From the NCBI GenBank assembly GCA_028751875.1, contig CM054153.1, positions 13,996,073-14,060,072 of the forward strand: a stretch of DNA of 64,000 nucleotides, in the 5' to 3' direction. Below are positions 48,028 to 60,637 of the stretch, one piece after another. Made by a program: the position numbers and the translations under genes. The stretch is from Rapana venosa. Taxonomy: Eukaryota > Mollusca > Gastropoda > Neogastropoda > Muricidae. The notes below the pieces were generated by a model. It was not told the DNA's origin and searched no databases. It was given only the letters and a program-made list of their open reading frames with translations. Every line of letters begins with the position of its first letter. Positions within the stretch are counted from its first letter, which is position 1.

Positions 48028-50188
48028 AGAATGTATGATAAAATACGCGGTCTCATAGACTCCATCAAAACAGACACATCAGTAACTTTTAACCTCCTAT
48101 TTTTCTTATATACATCTCAATTAAATCACCTACTCACACTAACAACAACACACAAATACAACAACCACATCCCCCTCCCACATACACACACACAACACTA
48201 CCCCCATCCACCTCCCCTCACACACACCCTACCCCCCCCCCCCCCCCCCCCCCCCCCAACACACACACACACACAAAACCCCCACCACACTTTGTTTTAC
48301 TCCCACAGCCTACCTTCTGTGAAATAAACTCATCCAGGTAGTGTAAATCCTGGACGTCAGTGATCTTCATGTCGTCGGAATACTGCCATTCCGATGTGCC
48401 GTAAAAATTGACGTTGCTGCGCGACTGTGGCGTGGTCAGCTGACTGCTGCTGCCCTGTGACCTCCGTCGCTGCTTCTTCTTCCGCTTGGCACGAGGCAAT
48501 GGTGACACCTGTTTCCCTCCATCGTCAACCAGCGCAACAGGGTGGTCTTTCTTGGCCTGACCGGTTGGAACAAGGGGGACGATCGGTTGGGTGGTGGAGG
48601 GAAGGACGAAGATTCCCACTGGAAAGAGAAGAGGATTTTTACAAATTATTTTGCTGTGGTCATGTTTCATTTTGTGTCACCCCTTTTAGAACCTCAAATA
48701 TCCCCCACCCCACCCCTATGAAAACTGAGCAGTTTCTGTTTTGAGAGCGAATTGACCACGATGAACAAGCCAGCCAGCCAGCCAGCCCCCCCCCCCCCCC
48801 CTTCATGCTAACATTTCATGAAAAAAAGTAAATTACAATAAATGCAACTGAAATTCTGATTGGAGAAAAGGCATAAAGGAATGCAATTGTTCTTTGGGGT
48901 GTTTTTTTTCACTGTTTCGGGGTGGGGGTGGGGGGTGTTGTAAGAAAACAAAACACTTTAATCAGTCCACTTACTATCAGCGGCCTTTCTGACAGGGGAG
49001 GACACTGAAGGACACTGATGATGACTATCCTCCCCTTCCTCGTCGCTGTCTGTCACATCTTTTTTCCGACGCGAACCTAGCACACATACACCACAGCCAA
49101 TCAGATTGAGGCTCCGCATAGCCACATCACCACACAGTTCACCTTTCACCATACATACACATTATGCCTCTGTCAAAGAGACTATACTGACAGTCACATT
49201 TACACAACTTGCCACTGGTGGATCAGCGGTCTAGAGGTAAGATACCCATCGAGAAAGCAAGAAGCTGCAGGTTTGAACCCTAGCTTTCCCTTATCTACTA
49301 GACCTTGAGTGGTGATCTGGGTGCTAGTCTTGCCGATGAGATGATAAACCCAGGTCCCCATATGCAACATACATATAATGGACATTAGAGGAGAAAAAAA
49401 GGCACCATAAGAGTAAACCTCTGGCAGTGACAAACTCTCCCTGCAGAAAGAGCAGCCTGAATTTCACAGAGAAATGTATTGTGGCTGAATGTGGAATACA
49501 ATACAATACAATAAAACACAATACAATACAAATCAAGTCAACTCAACTCAACCCTACAGTATAGGCTGTTTTACAAAACAACAAACACACAAAAAGTACC
49601 CCATAAAACTGAACCCTGGTAAAAGTGTCCTAAGTGACTTATTTTTGCTAAGAAAAGCACAAAACATGTTGACCGAACTATTCAGGAAAGATTGTACACT
49701 TCCACCAACATCATCAGAATGTTGTCATGGTAATCTGATACTGCCATTTATGATTTTAATGACAAAAAAGACTATTATCAACAGATATATCAATAGGATA
49801 GATCTATAACTAGTGATCTGATTTGATTTGATTAAGTTTCAAAAGTTTCTTGACAAGAAAATCAATCTTACACCTTAAATTCTACTTACCATTCTCCCTA
49901 CAAAAACAAAACAGTGTGTCACAGATATTTACAATATCCAAACCAACAAAACAAAACAACAACAAAAAAGCTGTGAAATACTTTTGGATCTGATCAGATC
50001 TTTCCAATTTTAGTGACAGTAACAAAGCATGTTCAAAAATGCAAACTTTACAAACAAGACAAAATGGATGTATCAAGGCAAATCAGTATGAATCCAAAAG
50101 AAAGCTGAAAAAACATATACTTCACAGCTCTCTAAAAACATATATATCTACATATATATCTACATATATATCTATATATGTATGTATG

Positions 50189-50242
<54 letters not shown>

Positions 50243-53200
50243 AAAAAAAATTTTTTTAAATTGGGTTCTGGTACTCTTGTGGCAGGAAACATCCTATCCC
50301 AGGGGAGAGCAGTCTGAATTTCGCACAGAGACATCTGCCATGGCCAAATAGTCATTACATTCAATTATACTGACAGTACACTTTTTTCCGACAAAATTAC
50401 AGATAAGAGTGCCCAAAGTGAATAGAATAGCACATCGATTGAATGAAGACGAAAAACAATAACAAATCAGCAATATGTATAAAAAGCGTTTATAACAATT
50501 CAAAAAAGAAGAAGAAAAAGGAGGGGTGATAAATTGAAATACACCACTCACAAAAACAAACACACACACACACACAAAACCCACCCAACCCACTTCGACC
50601 AAAACTCCCGAAACTAACCTACAACTGCTTGTTCAGTCTGACTTATAAACAGCAATAATAAGAATAAAACATACATACTGAAAGATAAAATTGTTGTGCT
50701 TACACTGTTAACACTCTCTTGTACCTAGAAAGGATCTGACAGACATGAAAAAAAACAACTTTCAAAATATCTGTAACAATCCACAAGTAAACTAAAAGCA
50801 GAATTATCCGACCAAAACAGAAAGGAAGTAGCAGGGCATTTTAGACGTTCACCTGCCTAACAAGTAAACCATGAGGTTCTAGGTTTGATTCCCAGCTTTG
50901 CCTTTTCTTACCAGTTAAATAAGGAAAATAAAACTTTAAAAGGAGACTCTAAACCAGTGACAGTTGGACCCGTGAGCTTACAGACTTGTGCACATCAAAG
51001 GAACCCAAATTGGAAAGAATAGAAAAGTACTGGAAAATGTCCTGGCAAAATTGGCAGGCTCAATTCTCAAATGTATACAGTCAGAAGAGAGCTACTTTAA
51101 TGGTAAGGGCGGGGGGGGGAATCAACCAAAAGGAGAGCTAACCATTCATTATCTCTGCATATATTAAAATGCTAAAAATAAAACCAAATACATTCTGATT
51201 GAAAAATAGACCTATCAAAGCTGTTAATGAATGTACACTACTTTACACAGAAAAAAGACTACTTTTTTGTTGTTGTTGGGGTTTTTTGGTTTGTTTGTTT
51301 CTCAGCTATCGCTTCAAGGTTCACCAATGGCCAGATTTTGTGTATGCAACTGTTTGCCCACAATTAAGGTAGCCACATTCCGACTTCAGCGAGAGACACT
51401 GAAATGAAAAACTTACATCAATTTCGCTACACACATTCTCAAACAACAAATAATTTCTTGTAAAAAAACTGCCATGATTCAAACACTACAGAAAGAAAAA
51501 GAGATATCCAGCTTTTAAAAAAAAGGAAAAAAAAAGAAAAGAGGACAGGAAAATAGACAAAGAACAAGAAAAATAATAATTGTCACAGTACATACACTAC
51601 ATAATACACAAAGCAGACATAAATGGGCAAAAAAGACATACCACAATACACGCGCGAGTCACAGAAAAACCTTGTATATTGAAATACATAAAATATACTT
51701 GTTACAACATTTTAGCTCAGAGAGGTTGTCTCACAGGGAACATACTACTACTGCAAACACTGTGTTCAACTCAGAAAGAAAACCACAGCCTAAACAAATA
51801 CTATATAACTTTCTCTGGGCATGAAATAGTAAAATATAAAAATTAAGAAGTTGTGTTGAGAAGGGAAAGGCCTGCATCTTTTTCACTGGACATGTAATAG
51901 TAAATTCAAAAATTTTGTGACAGTTTTTTAATAAACAATACAGTATATTCAAAAATTAAAACACTGTTACAACAACAACAAATCAGAACAACACTCTACC
52001 ACAACAACTGCATTCAACCCAAATTTCATTACATTATCTATAGAAGTATATGTATATCCAAATACAAGAGGAAAGCTGAAATATTTAAAGGGAATCTCAA
52101 GCTTAAAAGACACATGGAGAGAGATTTACCCAATATAAAATGCTTTACTTGTTGATGAGTTCAATCCAGATATAGATGAAAATGCTTTTTCATCAAAAAC
52201 AAAATTGGGTTGCTGACACTGCATATTGTAAAATGGTATGAATTAAGATATAAACACCAGCAAGTTCTAAAGCTATATATTCATATATGTAAGAAGTGCT
52301 CTCTCGCTCTCACTCTCTCTCTCTCTCTCTCTCTCTCCATCAAATTGTGACAATCTCTTTTTGCATCTCGTTTCCTTCACTTGCCTTTTTGCCTTGCTCA
52401 CTGTATGTATTGTGGCCAAAGGCCAATGTGTATTAAAACCTGTTCAGAGTTCTCTCTCTCTATCAGATTATCTCTCTCCATTACATAAATGACATCTTTG
52501 GGAAAACAGAAAACAGTGCTTTTTGGTACAACAGTGAGAGAGGGAGGTAGGGAGGTGATAGTTTAGACAATTACACCATACAATGAAGAAAATACACACT
52601 GATTTTTGTTTAAATACATCATAAATCAAAGGAAACACAAGATATGGAAAAAAAATTACACCATAAGCTCAACTGAAATACACACAAAGCTTTTACCAAA
52701 TTTCATTATTTTAAAAATAAAGAAAATAAAAAGAAAAGGAAAAAAGACAACAAATATTATATACCTGATAAAAAACAAAAACAAATAAACAAACAAACAA
52801 AAACAAAGAAAAAACCACATGGAATCATGAAAACCACCCAAATTATAAATTACAGAGAAAGATACTGGGAGAAAAATAATACTCTGTATGAAAAATAGAC
52901 AACACAAAAACTGAAAAAGCATAACAATATTTAGCACAGTGAAGACACAGAGATCTGAAAGAACAAAACACAAACAAACAAAAAGTCTTGATGCTGTAAA
53001 CAAACACAAAGAGAAAACTACAAGCTGAGCAAGCAACATGCAACCAACTGCCGAGCCAAACTCACGAGAGTCGTGCGCAGCGGAGGATCGAGAATGTATA
53101 TGCATGTCCGGTAAGTGGAGCCCTGCATGTCAGCATAGCAAAAAGCGTCAAGATTTCCGCCCATACCCCCCACAGCCACAAGGCTATCCCTACAGCAGGC

Positions 53201-55722
53201 TTCTTTGCAAATTACTCGGTTACAGCTAGCTAGCACTACTGAACAGTTGAAAGCCATTGTTTTAGATGTTAAACATTTTATATCTATATATGTGGAATAG
53301 TTGAGAAGTTAGGGTATTGAATTCATGATCTGATGGTAAACTGGGGAAATAGGTTTGAATGTCCAGCGGGATATCCACTTGAAGGGGTTTTCTGCTAGTG
53401 TATTTTAACACTGATTCCACTCTCCTCAAAGTCTTTCAGATCAGATGATAAACCCAGGTCTCATGCAAACACACACATACACACACACTCACACACCACA
53501 CACACATACAACACACACACCTTCCGCACAAGTCAAACAACCCATCCACCTTTCATAAAAGAGTGGGCCAGCTGTAACCAGTGGTATGGATGACACAAAC
53601 ATACCCGTGCAATCTGGAGAAAGATGGGGTCTACCAACTTCAACTTTGACCAAGATACAGTACCTAAAAGTGTTAACGTGACATCCCAACGACTCTTCAG
53701 GGAGATATGAGACAGGTTAAGAACTGTGGTAAACATCAGTGCAAAGATCTGCTGTAATCAAATATACTACAAGACACATATCTAGACTAGAGGTTTTAGG
53801 CTTTGGAAATAAGCAAGAAAGCTGGAGTTTCTAACATTCGTGGTATTATAAAGAAAAAGGTGCTATTTACTGCATTCTACACATGTTTCATACCATACAT
53901 GAATTGAAAACTGTTTTAGCTCTTATGCATGCAAATATATCTACTGAATAGATCAGTAAGCTCAACCACATACACAAATACCTGGTAAAATAAATGCTAA
54001 AATGATTTATAGAAAAAATTAAAATGTTTAAAAACCCAACTATCCCTGTCCTTTTTCCAACTGTACACACACACACATGTACACAACACCACACACACAC
54101 ACACACATGCATGTACACAACACACATACACACACGCACGCATTCATGTACGCATGCACACACTCACCCCACTCATGTATACAACACACACACACATATA
54201 CATACATATCACTATCACGTTTTACACACGCACACAAATTTAAAAAATAATAAAAGAAAAAAGCCAATCAAGTAAAAACAAAAAATAAATAAATTCAAAT
54301 GAAAACATTACAAATTCCTGTAATGAAATCTGTACTTAAAAACCCAAGAGAAATAAATCCGAGTACCAACATTGAAAAAAGGTCAGTCACATAAAAACCA
54401 GCTTTTCTTTTAAGTTTTGAGAAAATAAAGATAAAATAACACAAAAGAAAAACTTGATTTTTAAAAAAAAAGAGAGAGATAAACCAAATCCATCAGAGAA
54501 GATTTGTACTACAACAAATCGACAGCCTGACTTTGTACACAGTTAACAACGACAGGCACAGCCATTCATTCTCAGTTTGCAGCCAATCAGAATGAGTATA
54601 TGCAAATAAAGTTAGGTGTTTCTCTTCAGTGCAAGAACAAGTGAGAGGTGTACCATACATCTTAGCACAGAGCATAGATCTGCTACTTGCTACTTACTCC
54701 TCCTCTCTCGGAGAAATTTTATCGAATTTCTGGGATGTCTGAGAAATTGTGAAGGACTGCAACTGCGAGCTTCCCGAAAATCTAACATGCGTACAGCACA
54801 GAGAAATCACAATGGACACAATGTTTAAAACAAACTAAGCTGAATGTTTTTTCTGTACTCAAAAGGGCCCTTCCACAGTTTTACATACATCTTTCTCCCC
54901 TACTCTGCTTTTCCATACCGGGTTGGAGGTGAAGTGCCTGGACTTCTCTTGTCCTTGCAACTTTGCAGGAAGTCTTCCCTCTGGTCCCAGCAGACTCATT
55001 CCTACTTCAGAGCAGCTCATTTTTGTTGTACAGGATGCATGCTGGGTACGTTTGTGTTTCCATAACCCACTAATCGCTGACATTAATAATGGGATCTTAA
55101 ACATGCATATTTGATCTTCTGCATGTGAATATACACATACACGAATCAAAAGACGCACAGGTCTGCACTCTAGGTTGAACTGGGAGAGTGTAAAAATCCC
55201 ATTTCCTAATTCATGAGATGCCTTACCCAAGACTTTTGAACCCATGAATTCATGGAGCTATGGGATTGAAGTCAAATAGTCTTAACCACTCAGCTATAAC
55301 ATCTGTCTTAAATAATAAATGATTTGATGTGCCTGCACTAACAGCTATTGACAGCCTTTAATGCATACAATCATGTCTGTCCAAACAGAATTCTTACATG
55401 TGTTACCAGTTTACAAGTTTTAGAAGATAGGAAGTACACATTTGGCGACCATATTGGATTATTTCCATGGCAATAGTGCATGAAACAAAGTAATCTGTGG
55501 ATTTCTAGGCTTTATAGGTACATCCCTTTTAATCTGTGATGTCACACTGAATACTGACTGACAATTTTTGATCAGTAATAATCCATGTCCCACCTTACAA
55601 AAAGGCAACCCAATGTGAGATACACAGATCCGTAATACTCTCATATTGCTAATCCGCCACGGGCAATGACCAATCAGACCATGAGACAATAATTACTACA
55701 GTAATTTGTGACGGTATTGCCC

Positions 55723-55786
<64 letters not shown>

Positions 55787-57023
55787 GATGTTCCTGAATC
55801 ACAGGTGTCAAACTCCTGTCCACTCTGCTTTTATATTATACCTGGTTATATGTAAACACATTCAACATCACTTTATATGACACAGTAAAGGTGAACAGCT
55901 TTATAACGTGAATGCATGCACATAAGCATGTAACTACACACGATACACATGCACACATATGCACGCACACAGTCACGCACGCACACATAGTCACGCACAC
56001 ACACACACACTTCAGAAGAAAACAAAAACTCAAACAATTAAAAAAGAATAAACAGAATGCACAAAAATCACATGCTTTTTCTCCCATCCAAATTTGCAAA
56101 AACTTAAATCTTGTTCTCATTCAAATAAGAAAAAATGAAGAAGAAAAAAACCCCAAAGATTAAAAAAATATTCTCTAGCGTCTAAACATGCACCATTCTC
56201 GCTTCCGCCACCAAACTATTTAAGCCACAATGCACCAAAGAATATTCTGATGACAAAATGCAAAATGTATACACGTATATACTCCAACCATAACCTCAAG
56301 ACAGGGTAATATGATACCATAACAAATAAAGGCATGACAATTTATCTTTTCTTCCGAACCTGATTCTTTCATCTTCCTTGTTCTAAGCTTGGGGCTTGCA
56401 GCTACCATGAAAAAGAAGATCGATGACGGATTAACAGCAAAAGAAACAGCTTCGATTTGCACAATGATAGATTGTGAGGGTTGGGGGGGTTTTCATACTA
56501 ATTCACTATTTTCGCTTAAACACAGATCATGGCTTTTCTCATACTGATTAAGTGTTTCATTCTATGTATTATGATGGGGAGAATGCTACAACGGGATAGG
56601 AGAGAAGGTTTCTTCTTCTTCTTCTTTGTCAAACGCTCAGACAGCAACTACTCGTCTGTCATATGAGTGAAAATGTGTTGCGATGCCGTTGCATTACATT
56701 TTCTAGATGAATTGTTGAATCACATACATTATATTTGCAGGTCCTTCTTCACCTAAGTTTTTACTTCTGACTTTGATGTTTTATCTATCTTGTAATCAAG
56801 AAAGAGATGGGACTGGATCTTGCTGAGGTAGCGGGTGAGGTGGGTGGGGGTTAAGGAAAGAACCATCAAACTCTTTTTTTCTGTGTTTTTTTTCATATTC
56901 CCTGCTTTAGTTTGCAACAGTACCAAAAACAAGCTAAGTGTTGTTAAAGAGAAGAAAAAAAAAAGGGGGGGGGGGTGTATTGTCACAATTTCATATAATT
57001 CATAAAATGTCATATTATTCATA

Positions 57024-57073
<50 letters not shown>

Positions 57074-57355
57074 TGTTTTTTTCTTTTTTTTTTTATATAA
57101 AGGATAATGGAATAAGCACTCATACGCCTTTTTACATCCAGAAGGTAAATGCAGTTTTGCAAATTTTTTCATCTGTTCCCATGGGCACAGAATGGCATAC
57201 TCTCCCAAAAAGTGGAACAGGTTTTAACACATCAAGATGTTCTGCATGCGTCATCCGAAGGAGTGTGTGTGTGTGTGTGTGTGTGAAGCCAACCTTTTAT
57301 TTCCAGATGGTACACGTGTGTGTGTATGCATGTCTGTGTGTGTGTGTGTCTGTCG

Positions 57356-57440
<85 letters not shown>

Positions 57441-60400
57441 GTCAAGTCAACCTTTTATTTCCAGATGGTACATGTGTGTGTGTGTGTGTTTGTGTGTGTG
57501 TACAACTCTACTCCTGAAAAAGTGAGGTAGCAAAATCAGAAGCAATAACACTTTGTCCTGAAAATGTTCAACAGATATGCCTCGAAAGCTGCTCACTACC
57601 CAAGCCACCATTTTGCAAATTGCGTTTTGATTTTCAAGCATCTATTTAATTAAGCACCATAATCACTTTTTTAAAAATTAATTAAGCACTAATATTAAAT
57701 CAAAAGCCTTTGCACAGTTCAAGCTCTCTTCAAAGCTCAAAAAATACCAACAGACAGAAAGTAGGTAAGCAAATTTCGTTAAAAAGCTTCTTTTTTTTCT
57801 TACAGCAAGCAGTCAAATATTAAAATGACATTGTATTGAAAATAACACAAGACACACAAGATGGTTTTAGCAAATAGAAACCAAACAAAGGCAAAGAACG
57901 AACACTAAATATATCAGAATTACCAAACAGGAAAAGGACAGACGTTTTGATATTTTCATTATTGACCAAAAATACTGTTCAAAATACAGAACAAAAAACT
58001 GGTGCTATGGTACCAAATAATAATTCTTTTAACATTTTTCGGGGGGGTCAATTTATCATACTGCACATAAACTTTTAAGTTTCCGTTTAACAGTGTGTGG
58101 GGTGTTTTTTTAACGTAAAGATTAGGCCAAGCCAAATTTGTACCCCCCCTCAAAAAAAGGATCAACCACACAAAGTCATTATCTCACCTCCCATGAAATT
58201 CTTGAAGTGCTTGCGTGCCTTGTGCAGCGGGCTGAGGTGTGTCGAAGGATCGGAGGTGGAGGTTCGGGCCTCCTCTGGGTCCAGGCGGGATGGTCTCCCC
58301 TTGACGATGGCGTCTTCGATGGCCTGGAGGTTGTCTGGCGACAGAGAGGCAGCAGCTGGAGGTGTGGAGGGTTCTGGTGTTGGCTCGTCCTTCTGGGGCG
58401 ACAGCTCCTGACAACAGGCACCATTAAAGGCTTGTTAGGTCAACTCCAATCACGTCAAGTCAATTCCAGTCACGTCAAGTCAATTCTAGTCAAGTCAAGC
58501 CAAAAGAAAAGAATTTTCAATCAACATCCCATGAAAGGCTATTTCAGCACGTAACCTTCAAGGTCACACATTGAGATAAACCTATAGACTACAAGTACAC
58601 ATGATTTTATTTCATACTGTTTATAACCCAACTTACCACAAAAGACAATAATTATCAAGGTTGTTACCTTTCTAGTTTAGAAAAAAAAAAATCTCACAAA
58701 CAATCACCTCAAACTCAAAATAAACGATATTAATCCTCTCAAACATCCAACCCTGTCAACCTGGGGAAAAAAATGGTGATATTGCACACAGACTGTACAC
58801 AACACAGGAGTAAATAACAGATTCGCTTAGTCACATCCAAACTAATTTCATAATAATTGTATAAAAGGCAGACCAAAAACAGGCCCACATCAAGATTAAG
58901 ACTATCAACTACAGAACTCCATGAATAAGTAAACATTTTAGAAACAATACAGTTTTTTGCATTTTTGCACAGAGAATTCAATTAAAACACACACAGAAAA
59001 AAAATTAAGGCTCTAGGCAAATCTGTGCCGTAAGCTGACATGAGGGATTGTAAAAAAAATCTCCACCCTGAATTCACCTGCTTTGGATGCTGCGAGATTC
59101 AAACCCACAAGTTCATGTCTGGACAGGGATGGCAGTCAAACTCTTTATCCATTCAGCAATAGGATCCATCAAAACACTTGGTAACTATCTTAAAACTTCA
59201 TCATGCACTGAATATATCAACAAATCCTCTCACCATTTTGGGGTTGTTGGTTGTTGTTGTTTTTTTTTGGGGGGGGGGGGTGTTTAGGGTTTGTTTGTTT
59301 TTTAATCATTTCTTCGCTAGAGCTCAAAGGTTCACCAATTAACAACCTTTAAGGTAGCTGCATTCCAATTTCAGGGATGATGTCTAACATGACACCAGTG
59401 TGCATGTGGTTTTATACATTCTGTCATCCATTCATATATGCACATGATGACCTACTCTTCTGAAAAGCTCCAAGGGTTTTAACTTGTGCACAGAATGTTC
59501 TGCATGCATTTGCACCTGGGTCCTTGGTCGATAGTCTCATCCAAAGGACTTTCAAGGGTGTTGATTCAGTACTGATGTTAACTGAAGGGGAAAAAAAATC
59601 CCCCTTGAATGGGCACCTTAGTAGTGCCTCGAACCCAGGCTGTAAAATTGCAAGCGCAACACTCTAACCACCAGGCTATCCTCAGGCTATTCATAATTAT
59701 GTCCTCTTTGATGTTCTATTTAAGACAATTGCTTAACAATATTTTTTTTGGAATTTTTTAATTTGAAAATTACACAAATAACAGTATAAGCTATATCTTA
59801 ACCTAAAAAGATATATACATATGCGATTATCAATATTCAGCCATTTTGACACTTTCACAATTCATCTTTCAATATATACAATATTTTTACTATTACTGGA
59901 ATAATTTCTACCACATCAGTACTATGTAATACCAAAATGATTATACCAAATCATCTTTCTTTTTCTTTGCTTTCTTTTTTACTTTATCGTATGTAATGGT
60001 TTATTCACTACAACTGTAACTACACACATGCCCATAACAAATTAGTGGATTAAAACATGCTATATGATACTGGTAATCATAAACAAAATAATAATTCTAG
60101 TACCATAGCCACACTAAAACACAAAAGATATATTTTCATATGTTTCCATAACCCACCTAATACTGACAAGGAATATGGGAACATTACTATGCGTATTTAA
60201 TCTTCTGCACACGTCTATACATGATGGAAATCAAGGTCTGGCAGGTCTGCACTTTATGTGTTAACCTGGGAGATCATACAAATTCCCACCCTTAATTCAC
60301 CAGGCTCTGCTGCCGAGATTCAAACCCACAACTTCATGGGACAGAAGTTAAAAGAACAAGCCACTTGGCTATAGCAGATGTCACTACTCCAGACGGCCGG

Positions 60401-60598
60401 TTCAACAGAAGTTTCTGAGAACACTGTCTGTGGCTGTAGTGGCAGCCTCCAAAGTTTTGGCTTTGAGAGTCAGAAAATGAGAACTACTTTTAGTGGATAC
60501 ATTACATGACCTCAAAGCAGTACCAATAATTAGGGAGGAACACTGCCATAACTTTTGCAGGTAAAGGACCATCTGCTTCAAATGAGGCCCACAACACA

Positions 60599-60637
<39 letters not shown>

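Larger units (their letters stand above)
49529..58187. other. Largest myosin intron
   Basis: AT-rich with SINEs, (CA)n tracts (53470-53520, 54064-54200, 55920-56010), (CT)n at 52310-52336 and an (AT)n tract at 55728-55782. The only exon-like island is 53066-53122. Confidence 0.6.

Noticed and set aside
53018..53257. 79-codon minus-strand frame starting MAFNCSVV as an alternative first exon
   Set aside because: Its frame does not match the phase needed at the 53066 donor for joining the next myosin exon; the 57-nt internal exon reading fits better.
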